Program-made: the position numbers and the translations under genes | In this document: positions 1 through 10,805 of the stretch, piece after piece | Position numbering within the stretch: position 1 is the stretch's first letter | Layout: every line of letters starts with the position of its first letter | NCBI GenBank assembly: GCA_914767715.1 | Contig: OU612069.1 | Span: 16,737,387-16,801,386, forward strand | From: Membranipora membranacea | Lineage: Eukaryota > Bryozoa > Gymnolaemata > Cheilostomatida > Membraniporidae | Direction of reading: 5' to 3' | Length of the DNA stretch: 64,000 nucleotides | The notes under the pieces: model-generated | Seen by the model: the letters and a program-made list of their open reading frames with translations, nothing else | Database searches by the model: none | What the model was told of the DNA's origin: nothing

Positions 1-2062
1 ATTGTATTCAAAGGTGCCGGTGGGAATCGATTAGCAGGAAACTATTTGCTTTGTTTAAATTGTAATTTTACAACGGAACAGGCCCATACCGATGACTGAT
101 AATTATGGTCTATTCGGACAATTTTTTTTATATGGGTTGGTTGCAACTTGAGGTTGTTCCAGTCTGAGATGTATTACATTGTGAGATCTAACACATGTTT
201 CCAATGAAGCTTCAAATTAGACTAGCATCACATTGGACTGCCTTTTTTGTAAGCCCATTCACAAAAATTCATTAGCAGTAAGGTATTTCTATGAATACAT
301 ATTCTAAAGCCTTTTATGCTATCGGAATGTAAACAGAAAAAACACGTGTTGCGCCAACACACTGATAAAAACAGTGTGTTAGTATCATCGGAAGCATGTT
401 AGACGGTTTCTTTTCTTTGCATTCATCTGACTTGTAACAGCCTGAGTGAAATCAGGAAATACTTTGATAACAACTGTGACAAACTTTTTGGTGACATGAC
501 ACTTAGATAATTATGGTCACCCAGAGCACAAAAGGTCTAGTTTGATACGAAGCAGCTTATTGACAATTCTTGTGTTTATTCTTGTGCCCTACCTGTCTTG
601 TGACCATGATCTCATCGGGATAATGTCCTAGAACCGATAATCTGTTTTTTGTTAACCAGGGTGCTTCTTTTTTCCTTTTATACCAATTCCCCTTATCATG
701 AGGCCAAAAATTGTTGGCACCCAGGCTAATAGTTTGACTTCCACTGTGTACTAGTGACAGCAAGGCCCATAAACTCTAGATAAAGCATGATGTTTGTTGT
801 TTGAAGGCAAGTTATAAATTTAGGGGATCGGCTTGATTAATTAACCATTGACAGTTTGAGGAAGTCGATATAAAAATGTTGGAAATCCTAGTTAGTTAGT
901 TAGAATACTTTAGAACTCATTACATTAGTCTGTAATTTCCATCAGACATTTCATTGCATCAGTCTCTAAAATTGCTGATGAGGACTGTATTGGGGGGGGG
1001 GGGGGATGCAATAATCTGCATGAATTTCATGTAGGGCATTCTCAAAACTTTGGAAGATCTAAATATACTCTTACTAGGTTTTGGAAAATACACTTGACAA
1101 TTGAACTCTTTATCAGTCAATGGCATCCTCTAGCTGTTGATCGTTGAGTCATACCTAATAACTACATTGATAAAATATCTGTAAGTTGTAAACTGATTGG
1201 CTGACTGTTATTGGTTTTTGGAATTTAGTCCAGATTCCTATTGAGTTAGGGTTTCCAATCGCTTTATTTAGTATACAACCCACACTAGATTGCAACATCC
1301 AGTGGAATGTAAATAATTGAAAGCCATTGGAATTTGAGCAGGCAGAAGCGAGAGCTTATGTAGTTTGACACAGCATTAGGCGGAGACACTTTGCAGACAT
1401 TTGTCATGATTAAGATGTCCTACACTGAAGAGAAGATTGTTACCCAAGAGGGAGTAAAGTATTTGCAGGGGGAAAATTTCACCACTTTACAAAGATTTGA
1501 AGTCGCTAATTTTAAAACTAGCTAAAATCTACCCGCCACTCTCATTTTTATTTAGACTTCCACCTCAGCGGGCCAAAATAAAGTGTTAGCTATCATTTTA
1601 GCACTACCGAGCTAGCTAAACGTAACTCTAGCTCACATTTACTCACCTAGGCTATGGAGGGGATCATAGATATATAGCTGTATCTTTTATCTATGGAGCG
1701 GATATAGTGACACCTTACCTAACAACAATATCAATGTTCAAAGTTTATAGTTATAAATTCCCGGTAGCTCTCTAGGAGTCACCACAAAATTGTTAAACTT
1801 AAAGTTGTTTTGCTGTTGGAGTTGTCCGCTTATGGTGTGTTTAAAAGGAACACCAATTAGTGGTTTGGGTAATCTTATGGTTTACAAAAGACAGTGAAAT
1901 TTTCAGTGTCATTCCACAGTTACTAAAATCCAAAATTGCATTCTCTTTGATATCAATGAAAACCGTTAGGGTGATAAATGCTAATGCTTGATTGAGCTCG
2001 TCGTTCATACTGTCATGTTTTGTTGTTTGTTGCTTTTCTAGTATATACCGCGGAGGAGGTAG
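1..2062. other. Non-coding, probably intronic or intergenic
   Basis: No convincing exon is visible on either strand. The stretch holds a G homopolymer of 14 bases (992-1005) and, at about 1425-1640, one copy of a dispersed repeat described separately. The region may be an intron of the kinase gene whose first recognisable exon begins at 2063, because that exon starts at a splice acceptor rather than at a start codon. Confidence 0.5.
1425..1640. repeat. Dispersed repeat, copy 1
   Basis: This segment resembles 46625-46800 in the same orientation. Both begin near GGGAGTAAA followed by a TATTTGCAGG core, then share a TTTATTTAGACT block and a GTGCTAGCTA/GTGTTAGCTA block with scattered TAGCTAA words. 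No coding capacity is seen. It is probably an old non-autonomous transposon; the ends were not determined. Confidence 0.45.
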
Positions 2063-2149
2063 TCAGACCGTCTATCAGAGCAAACCGTCCAAGACAAAGA
2101 CCTAAAGGAGCTGATAGAGATAAGAAATGGGCTCATCATTGCACAGGAT
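2063..2149 (+). CDS. Protein kinase gene, N-terminal linker exon
   Basis: The exon is 87 bases (29 codons), read after an AG acceptor (GGTAG) and ending at a GTGAGT donor. The peptide is polar and helical, containing QTVQDKDLKELIEIRNG and ending AQD. It joins in phase 0 to the exon at 2518. An in-frame TAG lies immediately upstream, so the exon must begin about here; an alternative acceptor at 2041 would read through a stop in this frame. The stretch probably lies N-terminal to the kinase domain. The true first exon is not identified. Confidence 0.5.
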
Positions 2150-2517
2150 GTGAGTATATGAAATATACTGGACAGGCAGGCAACGCCTTCAATTTAATCT
2201 ACTCTTTACCTAGTACCTTCTTCCTAAGCTATTTAGCATTGTCCAAGCAAGTAGAGGATTGCTGATCATTAACCGAGATATTGCTGCCTTGGCACTAAGG
2301 CAGCTGATATTTCGCCGCCCATGCTTCGGGATAAGGGGCGTGATAAGACACCTGATTTTAATTAACTTACCAACCAGCCCCTTACCCCATTTGGCTTGTT
2401 ACCATGGTGTTGTGGGATATCTACTTCCTTTTGATCAGTGCGTGTGAGTTTTTGGTCATGTTCTAAAGAAGGCGACACTACTTTTTGCTAATAAGGTTCA
2501 ATTGGTATTAATTGCAG

Positions 2518-2631
2518 GCGGATCACACAACATCAATAGAGTACTGGGTACGGAATGTTGAGACAGGTCAAGCTGGTAAGATGGCCAATGAGACTGTCGC
2601 TGAGGCCCCCTCAGCAGAACAAAGAATAAAG
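2518..2631 (+). CDS. Protein kinase gene, linker exon
   Basis: The exon is 114 bases (38 codons), phase 0 at both ends, with an ATTGCAG acceptor and a GTACGC donor. It encodes a polar segment containing TSIEYWVRNVETGQAGKM and ending AEQRIK. No domain is recognised. It sits just before the glycine-rich-loop exon, so it is the juxta-kinase linker. The support is the uninterrupted frame, good splice sites and matching phase with both neighbours. Confidence 0.6.
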
Positions 2632-3296
2632 GTACGCTTGTGAGGGAAAAATATTCCACAGAAAAACTACATCCTTTACTATAAAGCCCCAAAATATTCC
2701 AAATAAAATTGTTTTTACTTAACACAACAGCTGCCTCCAAATTTTTCTTTTTTACTACATTGATATTCTTACTCATGACAAAATTCCCTTCGATTTGATA
2801 TATGATGTTGCTTTGTTCCTTCTGATATCACGAACCGTCGAAGAAAAGATGATCTGTCCATTGACCATGCAGTGCGTAGAGCCAGTTTACCTCTAGTAGA
2901 TTAGGCAATTTCACCAATGACTCTCCCTCTGGCTGCATATGATCCTGAGATAATTGTGTACTGTGAACCCCATATAATATTTGGCAAAAGTTAACAACAC
3001 GCATACTACAACTTTTTGATTCCTCAGTCAAATAGCAGTGTGTCAAGCAAACACATTATGATGGTTAAACATCTAGACTAGCCAATGTGATGGCTCTGAT
3101 ATGCTGTTGGGAGGGAGAGAGCCAATGTCGGGTCAGATGATACTTCCCTGAAAGTACCTATTGATATTATGGTAGATTTGAAAGTAATACAGTTTCACTT
3201 TTAATTTCACTTACACTTATACTTAAACCAATCAGTTCAGAGCCAATACATTGGCTACCTCTAGACTCCAAATATTTGCTTTCTTGTTACTTGTAG

Positions 3297-3419
3297 AAAG
3301 ATTCCAAAGAGAAAAAGTCACTATACATAGGTGAGATGATTGGAGGCGGTACATTTGGTTATGTGTATAAAGGTCGGCTCACTGATGGCAAGAACGAGAA
3401 GGAACTGTGCATTAAACAG
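3297..3419 (+). CDS. Protein kinase gene, glycine-rich loop and beta-3 lysine exon
   Basis: The exon is 123 bases (41 codons), phase 0, between a TTGTAG acceptor and a GTATAT donor. The peptide contains GEMIGGGTFGYVYKGRL, a canonical nucleotide-binding loop (GxGxFGxVYKG type), followed after a short insert by ELCIKQ, whose lysine is in the position of the ATP-contacting beta-3 lysine. This identifies the N-lobe of a eukaryotic protein kinase. The pattern would suit a tyrosine-kinase-like or receptor-interacting-type kinase, but the subfamily cannot be fixed from this piece. Confidence 0.75.
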
Positions 3420-3605
3420 GTATATAATACCCTCCCTGAAGAAAATTTGTCATCCCCTCTCTTGGTACTGTAACAATAGGACTAACTTGGGATGATTGGC
3501 CTTCCACCCTCATATAGTAATACCTAACACAAGCAGCATATCTCATTTCACGATAGCTTTATGACCAAATTGCATCATGACAAATGTTGGTACTTTTTCA
3601 ATCAG

Positions 3606-3750
3606 GCAAAGAATGGATATGTGCTGGCTCTGATAAGTGAACATGAGATATTATATATGCTGGAGAAATCTCCTCGTGACAACATCATTAATCGACTGTT
3701 TTTGGCACAGTGGAATGAACTTAGGATTCTTGGATTGGATTTCTTTTCAG
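3606..3750 (+). CDS. Protein kinase gene, alpha-C/beta-4 exon
   Basis: The exon is 145 bases, starting in phase 0 after an ATCAG acceptor and ending in phase 1 before GTGTGT. It encodes AKNGY, then SEHEILYMLEKSP, then a hydrophobic stretch ending GLDFFS. The SEHEILYML segment fits helix alpha-C, with its glutamate able to pair with the beta-3 lysine of the previous exon; the following residues fit beta-4. Placement directly after the glycine-loop exon and a matching phase support one gene. Confidence 0.6.
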
Positions 3751-3968
3751 GTGTGTAGAACAACTCCAAATGTAAGCGAATGGGATCTTGATCTAAAAAA
3801 AACATTAGTATGATTTTATGTGCTATTTTAGGGCAGCGAAAAGGGACCTATTGACAGCAAGTCCTGCATTATTTGTAAATTGAATAAGGAACATTCACAT
3901 TTTCCAGTGTGATTAAAGTGATCGTAGCGCTTTTGGGTTTGAGATATTTGCTGGCGTAAATAAAACTG

Positions 3969-4078
3969 TATTAGTCTTCCTCGAATTGCGTGTGACAGAA
4001 TGCCAAAAAACACCTTAAAACGCCTCTTAAATTGGTGTTTTGGGCATTCTGTTGCGCGCAATTCGAGGAAAACTGATA
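3969..4078. repeat. Perfect-like hairpin (inverted repeat)
   Basis: Two arms of about 46 bases flank a loop of about 18 bases. The left arm starts TATTAGTCTTCCTCGAATTG and the right arm, reverse-complemented, starts TATCAGTTTTCCTCGAATTG. It lies in an intron of the kinase gene. It is probably the core of a small foldback transposon, since weaker inverted similarity continues outward, but the ends could not be placed. Confidence 0.6.
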
Positions 4079-4738
4079 CGTTATCCCATATTCTGTTGGC
4101 ATTTACTGTTTCTGATATGCTTTTTCAAAGCGGCTCCGTATGTGAGACTTTTAAAAAAAAAATTGTCTGGTCTGAGTGCTGGTCCTTTTGACAGCATGTC
4201 TGACGTGATGGAAAAATGATGCAAAATGTATCTACCTCTGATGGTCTATGCTGATCTTGATACATTTGTTATACTGCTGAAATTTGTGGTATGTGTCATT
4301 TAAACAGCAATATAGTGGGAAAAAGCAAAAAATTTGGCCCTTTTTATTTGAACTGTCTCAAATAATTACTTAAAATTTCGCATTATATCATCAAAGTTTA
4401 AAACCACACGCATTATGACGTGACGTAAAAAGCCACTTTGGGCTCATCAAATTTTATTTTCAACCTAAAATTAGGATCGACTATGTCTCTAAGAATGAAT
4501 GTATCTGTTTTTAAATTTCTAGCAATCAATGTAACGCAGCCATCAACTTGGCTAAAATCAGCCTTCTCGGCCTCATTTCTCCGATAAAATGACGCAACGT
4601 CATCCAGTCACGTTTTTGATGAGCTATTAGCGATCAGTAGCTCAGCAGCTTTCCAACGGTATATAAAATGTCCAAGTTGTTCAACGCTGGTATCATAACC
4701 TTAATCAATGGAAGTTGTTTGAAACCCTGGTTGCCCTT

Positions 4739-5143
4739 TAATTGTGGGGCAACGTGACGTCATTGAAAGGTGTAGAAGCAACCATTGATTTACTGAGCAT
4801 AATCAAGACTTTTTGTTCATAAACCATTCAATTTTGATCGGATTTTGAATTTGAAAATTGCTTTACCATCAGCAGCATCTTGTTATCAACTTGATGTTGT
4901 TTCTTCTTCAAAAAAGTACCAAACTGTTCAGGACAAGCTGCTAACTCTAATGTAATTTTCAAACTCGAAATCCGACCAAAATTGATTGAGTTATTGACAA
5001 AAAAACCTGGATTTTGGTCAGTAAGTCAACAATAGCATCATTGCTTCTACACCTTCCAATGACGCTACGTCACCCCACAATTAACTGCTTCCATGCTAAT
5101 GCTCCATATAGTGTCCTGTCTAGGTTTATCATTTAGTCTATGG
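4739..5143. mobile_element. Foldback MITE family 1, copy 1 (left end truncated)
   Basis: The segment is a long imperfect palindrome: an arm beginning AATTGTGGGGCAACGTGACG is matched at the other end by GACGCTACGTCACCCCACAA. Internal arms pair through GATCGGATTTTGAATTTGAA and its complement. The right end finishes GTCCTGTCTAGGTTT...AGTCTATGG, as in the better-preserved copy at 22963-23425. It is non-coding and sits in an intron of the kinase gene. Confidence 0.65.
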
Positions 5144-5277
5144 GCATCAGAAGTAAGCTTATGGCATCCTAGTTAACTTCCAAAATCTCAGAATGTGGAA
5201 GCTGCCATTTTGCAATCTTGTTTGTAAAGTTCGCTCAGAGAGTATGCAGTAGCCTAAGATCATAATATATATTACAG

Positions 5278-5463
5278 TCTAATGCACATTGTGCAAAGCC
5301 TACATTACCAACACCAATCAAGCGTGAAGAATTGAATCCAGTCAGATTGCTTGAAAGGAAGGACAACAACACACAGTTGTACAACTACATCACATCCTAT
5401 CCTAACTGCCTAGTTGAGAAAAAGTTTTATGGCTGTTCTCAGCACACTAGATTCTGTAAATAG
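5278..5463 (+). CDS. Possible exon, unidentified
   Basis: After a TATTACAG acceptor there is an open stretch of 61 codons ended by TAG. The peptide is protein-like, with KPTLPTPIKREELNPVRLL, later YITSYPNC, and ends KFYGCSQHTRFCK, with four cysteines. It does not match a kinase C-lobe and its phase does not join the neighbouring kinase exons. It could be a terminal exon of another gene, an exonised fragment, or chance. Confidence 0.22.
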   Translation, partial: SNAHCAKPTLPTPIKREELNPVRLLERKDNNTQLYNYITSYPNCLVEKKFYGCSQHTRFCK

Positions 5464-5600
5464 TGAAGTGATTATGGCTGCGTGACGGTAAAAGGTTAAA
5501 AGTGGTGTAATTCACTAGCTAATCAGTCCCTCATAACTCAATCTGTCTTATTAAGTGACATGAAAAACTGCTTCAAAAGTTGCCTTTGCCTTTAATGCAG

Positions 5601-5702
5601 ACTTTGAACATGTCACAAAAACTGTTGATCTACTTTGTCTGGCAATGACAATGGCTGAGGCGGCGGTGAAGGCAGAGGTTTATAGCGGTACTAGTCTAAC
5701 TT
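5601..5702 (+). CDS. Possible kinase exon (beta-5 to alpha-E region)
   Basis: A TTTAATGCAG acceptor and a GTAAGC donor bound 102 bases. The phase-1 start completes the codon left by the exon ending at 3750 and reads DFEHVTKTVDLLCLAMTMAE and onward without a stop. Its end phase does not fit the next recognisable exon at 5895, so at least one further exon would be needed. No catalytic HRD motif is present. This is a candidate only. Confidence 0.3.
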
Positions 5703-5894
5703 GTAAGCATTGCGCAACAAGATTCTAGCCCGTGAGAGCTACTTAGTTATAGATACCAATTGTAGGTTTCCATAATAAGCACTAGGCTTTGTTGACTGAA
5801 TGCATTGCAAAAACATCAAAAACTCTCAAGCAATCGCAAAGCTTTTTGTCCAACACCAACTTTTTCCGTGGTTCTCCTTCACAGGCCTAGACAG

Positions 5895-5999
5895 ATGACG
5901 AAGCTGATTGATTTTGGTGCTGCTAAGCTGATGAAGGAGCAGCCATCATTAGAATATGATCAGACACCAACCGGAACTTGCATCTTCATGGCGCCTGAG
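5895..5999 (+). CDS. Protein kinase gene, activation-segment exon (DFG to APE)
   Basis: The exon is 105 bases (35 codons) after a GACAG acceptor and before a GTATGA donor. It reads MTKLIDFGAAKLM, then a short activation loop with a T-x-TGT stretch, and ends CIFMAPE. DFG (magnesium binding) and APE (end of the activation segment) are diagnostic of a eukaryotic protein kinase, and the TGT-x-x-FMAPE form is usual for serine/threonine kinases. I found no exon with the HRDLKxxN catalytic loop upstream or a C-lobe downstream, so the gene is incomplete here or decayed. Confidence 0.65.
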
Positions 6000-6087
6000 G
6001 TATGAGAATTAACAATAACTTTTCTGCTAATTCTGTTATCTGTTTGTAGCATGTACTTTGCAGGGAAAATCTCTCTGTCTTCTGGAA

Positions 6088-7337
6088 TAGTCCGGTGGCA
6101 GCCCCCTCCAATCTTATCACTTCCATTTGCACTTTTGGATGGATAAGGTTTGTCAGTTGTTTCTGGTACAGTTTTTCACGCAGATCACAATGGTCATATT
6201 GTACCTTACACTTAGTTGCACAATCGGCCGATAATAGCCAAAATCATTGTCGATAAACGGGAAAGTGATCAAAAAATTATGATGTGATTTTAAAACATCC
6301 AAAATCAGAAAGAGCTTGTCATAATTAATGGATCTACGACTTTACATGGGTCTGCTATCATAAAAAGCCGAGATGCGGCCAACAACGGTTGCAATACCCC
6401 TTTTTATCACCTGTGTAAAACTATCATTAAAGCAAAACTACTTTTTCAATTATGCTGCTGCCTAAAAAACAGGCTTCGAATGTTCATATTGATCTGATTT
6501 TTTTATGGTGACTGTGTATTGACCCTCTCAACACATAACACCAGTTTTTAATGCTCTGAGTGTGTCGTTTTTCAAATAGTGCGCATTTTTAGGTTTCCTT
6601 TATAATATCATAATAAAAATTGTCTTTATAAAGTTATCTAGCGTGTAAAGCAAAAGTTAACTCCTTCAAGTATCATCAACAAGGTGCGTAGTGCTGAAAA
6701 AATGTTTTTGGTCATTAAGATCGATAAGAACATTCGAAGTCAGCATTCGAGGCGTCTTCAAAATTGAAAAAGTAGTGTCGCTTCAATGATAGTTATATAC
6801 CGGTGATATAAGGGGGTATTGCAGCCGTTGTTGGCCACATCTCGGCTATTTACGATAGCAGACCCATGTAAACTTGTAGATCCACTAATTATGACATGTT
6901 CTTTCAGATTTTGGATGTTTTGAAACAATATCATCAGTTTCTCATCAATCACTTTTCCTTTTGTCGTCAACGTTTTACACATTATCACTTTTTATAAGGT
7001 TGGTCATTCACTCAATATTTGAGATATCATGCTGATATTATATCAAAAAATGACCAAGGTATGTATGAATCTGATTGCAGAGTTTGAGTAGCTCAACTCA
7101 TAAGGTGAGCACAGGACAGATCTTTGAAATCTAAAAAAAACAGCCATTTTGGCCATTTTTCGGCAGCGTTTTTGGCAATTTGCTGCCTATTGCGCAACTT
7201 TGTGTAAGGTACAGCATCACCATTGCGACCGCCTCAAAAAACTACCCTAGAATCCACTTATAGAATTTATCCATCCAATTTCGTAAATGAAGTTCCGTTT
7301 CTAGCCACATCTTTGGTAAGCTGCCACCACTGGACTA
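6088..7337. mobile_element. 1,250-bp foldback DNA transposon with long inverted arms
   Basis: The ends are TA-GTCCGGTGGCAGC on the left and GCTGCCACCACTGGAC-TA on the right, an inverted pair flanked by TA. The inverted similarity continues inward over several hundred bases in blocks: the GGATGGATAA block, GTACCTTACAC and the rest of the outer arm, and the inner arm with CATGGGTCTGCTATC against GATAGCAGACCCATG. No open reading frame is present. Flanking TA suggests a Tc1/mariner-like target choice, but the family is not assigned. It lies just after the kinase activation-segment exon. Confidence 0.7.
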
Positions 7338-8400
7338 GAAGTATGTGAATACTTCTATTTACTGTATTGATAAATTTTCTTCTATTTTTTCAGGCACTTA
7401 CCTTCACCCCAAACCCATGCCTTCAAGGAAATTCCAATATCTGATTGTCATGATATAAGTGTCCGCATGAAAACCATACTGATTAACGATATTGTTGGAA
7501 ACTTCTATGTACAAAAGTATTTTGTACTGAGTTTATAACTAAAATCCAAATTGGGTGCCCGAGTGTTTTTACTGAAGATTGGAGAGTTAGTGTTTTAAGA
7601 TTGAAGAAAAGATTAAGTCAGTTTAATTGAAAAATCAATGGAGGAGTTCAAGTATACTGGGATTCAGTCCGGCAATTTGATTTATCTACTCAGGTTGGGT
7701 GTGTAGATAACTCCACACAACAACAAAAAAGTGTCTGATCTGGGATCACAAGGTCCTGAGTTCGAGCCCACACCGGGTGCATTGTTTGTCTAGAAAAAAA
7801 TGATCACCTTCATATACTATTAAACTCGATGGCTTAGTTCTTATAGGTATTTATGAACAGCAATTTTTTTGTCCAGTACTTGAAGAATTTATTCTGAAAA
7901 TGAGAGTTTAAAAATTAAAGATTGCTCTATTTTTCTCAGCAGCTTTGACAGCTTTGTGTGCGGAGAGCCCCCAGAATTTTCATTAAATTTACTGCCTATA
8001 CTGAGTACCTATATTGAGTCCATTTGATGGCTGTGTTAGGTTTTGGATGCAAAATATTTATAAGCTTGATTTGGAGTTTGATGGGTAAAACCTTGACATT
8101 GACTAAATCAACATCTCTTAATCATAACTTATAGCATGATATTATGGCATTCAAGTGCTACGTGTCAGTGAGTTTTTAGACCTTTTAATTCAATGGCATC
8201 ATGTGACCCACTCTGACCTTTGATCAGTTTCTCATTACTTTTCTTTTATTGAGATGCATGCAGTCTGATCTATTTTGCAGTTGTTTTGGCTAACACGGTG
8301 TAAAAAGAATGTGATCAACTACCTTTCAAGTTCATCAAAAACTACTTGGAGGCAGACAAGTGTTAAGATGCCGAGTATGATGGAACCCACTACCAAACGT
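7338..8400. other. Non-coding; weak tRNA-like sequence near 7730-7780
   Basis: No exon is supported. At about 7730-7780 a B-box-like GAGTTCGAGCCC follows GGGATCACAAGGTCCT and is followed by ACACCGGGTGC, the usual arrangement in a tRNA-derived SINE head. No folded tRNA can be drawn and no flanking duplication was found. Confidence 0.35.
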
Positions 8401-8401
8401 G

Positions 8402-8675
8402 TTTTAACCATCAACTAATGATAAGTCCATTGCTGTGATAGTCGATGTCTCTTTCTCTCTCTCTCTCACACCTGTAGGAGTAGGAGTAGGAGGTAGCTCA
8501 GTTGGTTAGAGCGCCTGCCCTTCAACGCGCAAGCGTTGGAGGTCCTGGGTTCGAATCCCGCTGCGCCCTGAAGGCACTGATGTTTCTCAGTCCTTGGACG
8601 GAGACAACACATGCGATTTTAACCATCAACTAATGATAAGTCCTTTGCTGTGATAGGCGATGTCTCTCACACCTG
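8402..8675 (+). mobile_element. tRNA-derived SINE between direct repeats
   Basis: A polymerase III A box (TAGCTCAGTTGG) and B box (GGTTCGAATCC) lie at about 8493-8560. The segment between them forms a strong hairpin around GCAA (CCTTCAACGC against GCGTTGGAGG) and the acceptor strands do not pair, so this is a tRNA-like head and not a working tRNA. The same sequence, starting TTTTAACCATCAACTAATGA and ending CACACCTG, occurs on both sides (8402-8474 and 8617-8675). These flanks are either an unusually long target duplication or the shared tail of two tandem SINE copies. The left flank has an expanded CT run. Confidence 0.65.
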
Positions 8676-10590
8676 CACCTGATTCATCTTAGCTCAAGAC
8701 AATCACTATGCTCATCAAGATTAATCTAATGTTTTTCTCTGAGCCTATTGGCTTAATTTTTGTGAGACCTCTGTGTTAATAATGTTGTCAGGACCAATTC
8801 TACTACTTCTCTCGATATTGAGAAATATTTCTATGCAATATTTCACAACAATGCAAACTAATATGCCATCTACTCTAAGTGCCATTTTTATTTTTATATC
8901 CTGATAACTTTCCACCACTCGTCCCCAATCAGTTTGCTGTGTTTTTTTTTCTTATATGCAGTTCCATGTCATCTGCCCTTAGATATAGTTTAGTTTAATG
9001 ATATTTTCAGTTGATTGCGAGACTTATTTTCCCACTTATACTTTTACTGATTTTAGAAATATCCTGTTCTCAATAAAATTAGACCAAAAAGGTAACCAAT
9101 ACTCCATAACACCTTGATCAAACCAGTGCTCCGACGACTTAGCTAACATGATCCATGCTCTCCAAGCTTATAACCGTTTAGTTCCGTTGTTTTGATCCAA
9201 ATAATCTTTCCAAAGAAACATACAGGTCTCCCCCAGCATCAAATGTGGATGGACGTAGAATGCATAATAAGCCTAGACAGGACACCGTATACTAATAGAT
9301 TGAGGTACTTAATTGGGGGTGACATTATGACATTGAATTGTCCAGTAGCAATGATTTTACCATTGATTCAAAGTTCCAAGTCAAGTTTTTTTGTTGAAAT
9401 CTGAAACTCGGTTACATCTGTATCCAAACAGTACCTCCTGATATATATATATATGTATATGTATGTATACATTTCCATGGCAACAACCATCATCCGAAGA
9501 TGTTCTCCCTGATTTGCAAAAAAATCAAGGGAATAAAACTCATTTCAATGAAAACAAATGGTTTGACAATTTGCCTGCGGCTGTGCTTGCGGCTGGGGTA
9601 CGTTGCCTTTGAGGTGGTGTATTTGCTGTGTGTTTGTAGCACTGACCTGATTGGACGCATGGTGGTGATAATTGGTTTGCTTGCCTCGGTGTGGGGTCTA
9701 TTGCTTGCACTACTGCATTGCCCTTCAGTGTGGATTTGGTTATCTATTAATGAGCATCTCTCTTCAGTTATACTATAATTGAATTTTCCTTAATTTTACT
9801 TGTGATTTATTGAGTCATAGGAGTTGACGAGAGCCTCCTGGATCACTGAGAGAGGTGAGATCTTGTATTGCATTATTATTTTCATATTTATTGATGCTCA
9901 CATTACTGATATTATTGATGTCAGATTTTTTGTTGTCAATGATTTAATGTCATTATCATTGTCATTGGTATTTATGCCATTTATCGGAACTAAACTTATG
10001 AAATGGTATTTCTCTTATTTCAGTTTTACAACATATATCGTTATAATATAACACATCAAACCGTAACTCAACCCAGAAACCTGGTTCTACACACCCTATA
10101 ACACCCATAAAACAATGATTACAACAAACATACGCTGCCCTGCAGCTACAGACAATGCAATTTAAATGTATGTATGATACTGACATCACGACAGTAAAAC
10201 ACTTAATTTCCTGTTAATGGTACAGAAACAAACATCATCTTCCTCCTGTAGCAATCTGGCGACCGATTTCTTGAATAAAGTCAAATCTTAGCGAACATAG
10301 AAGTTGTATTATTGATAGTTATTTGGAGTTGTGTTCTTCATCCATATGAAGCCACAACTCCGAGCCAAAGTATCATCTATGATTACCACCGCTACTTCAA
10401 ATGTCAAATATAGTGCAGGATTAATTCCATTACTAAAAAAGGACTCTAGAACCCCAAGATCAAATGCCTCTCCTCTTTCCCTCGAATAATCAAATGCCAT
10501 CCTTCTTTCATTCCCAAACTGTATTCTTTGTCCGACCTCCTCGACTTGTGGGGTGTGGTCATAGAGTATATCTATATATTATATACTATG
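8676..10590. other. Mostly non-coding; fragment of foldback MITE family 1 and a TA repeat
   Basis: A left-end fragment of foldback MITE family 1 lies at about 9262-9345 (AATAAGCCTAGACAGGACAC, then TTAATTGGGGGTGACATTAT). A short (TA)n tract lies at 9440-9472. One small splice-bounded stretch at 9818-9853 reads ELTRASWITER between ATAG and GTGAGA; it is too short to call. Nothing else is supported. Confidence 0.4.
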
Positions 10591-10598
10591 GTGTACAG

Positions 10599-10805
10599 GA
10601 ATCCGCGACAACTTAGCCAGAGCCAAACTTAGCGCAAGCTCGGGCAAAGTTTGGCTCAGGCTAAGTTTGGCTCAGGCTTAGTTTGGCTCGGGCTAAGTTT
10701 AGCTCGGGCTGAGTTTGGCTTGAGCTAATTTGGCTCGGTTTAAGTTTGGACGGGGCTAAGTTTGGACAGGGCTAAGTTCGGACAGGGCCAAGTGATCGCG
10801 ATTCC
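10599..10805. mobile_element. Short DNA transposon built of a 16-bp minisatellite, with 8-bp target duplication
   Basis: The 8-base sequence GTGTACAG occurs at 10591-10598 and again at 10806-10813. Just inside are inverted ends, GAATCCGCGACAACTT on the left and AAGTGATCGCGATTCC on the right. The interior is about ten degenerate copies of a 16-bp unit, TAAGTTTGGCTCGGGC. An 8-bp duplication is what hAT transposases leave, so a non-autonomous hAT-like element is the best reading. A related copy is at 52668-53046. Confidence 0.7.

Noticed and set aside
8493-8565. Functional tRNA gene
   Set aside because: A and B boxes are good, but the acceptor strands do not pair and the anticodon arm is replaced by a long hairpin.
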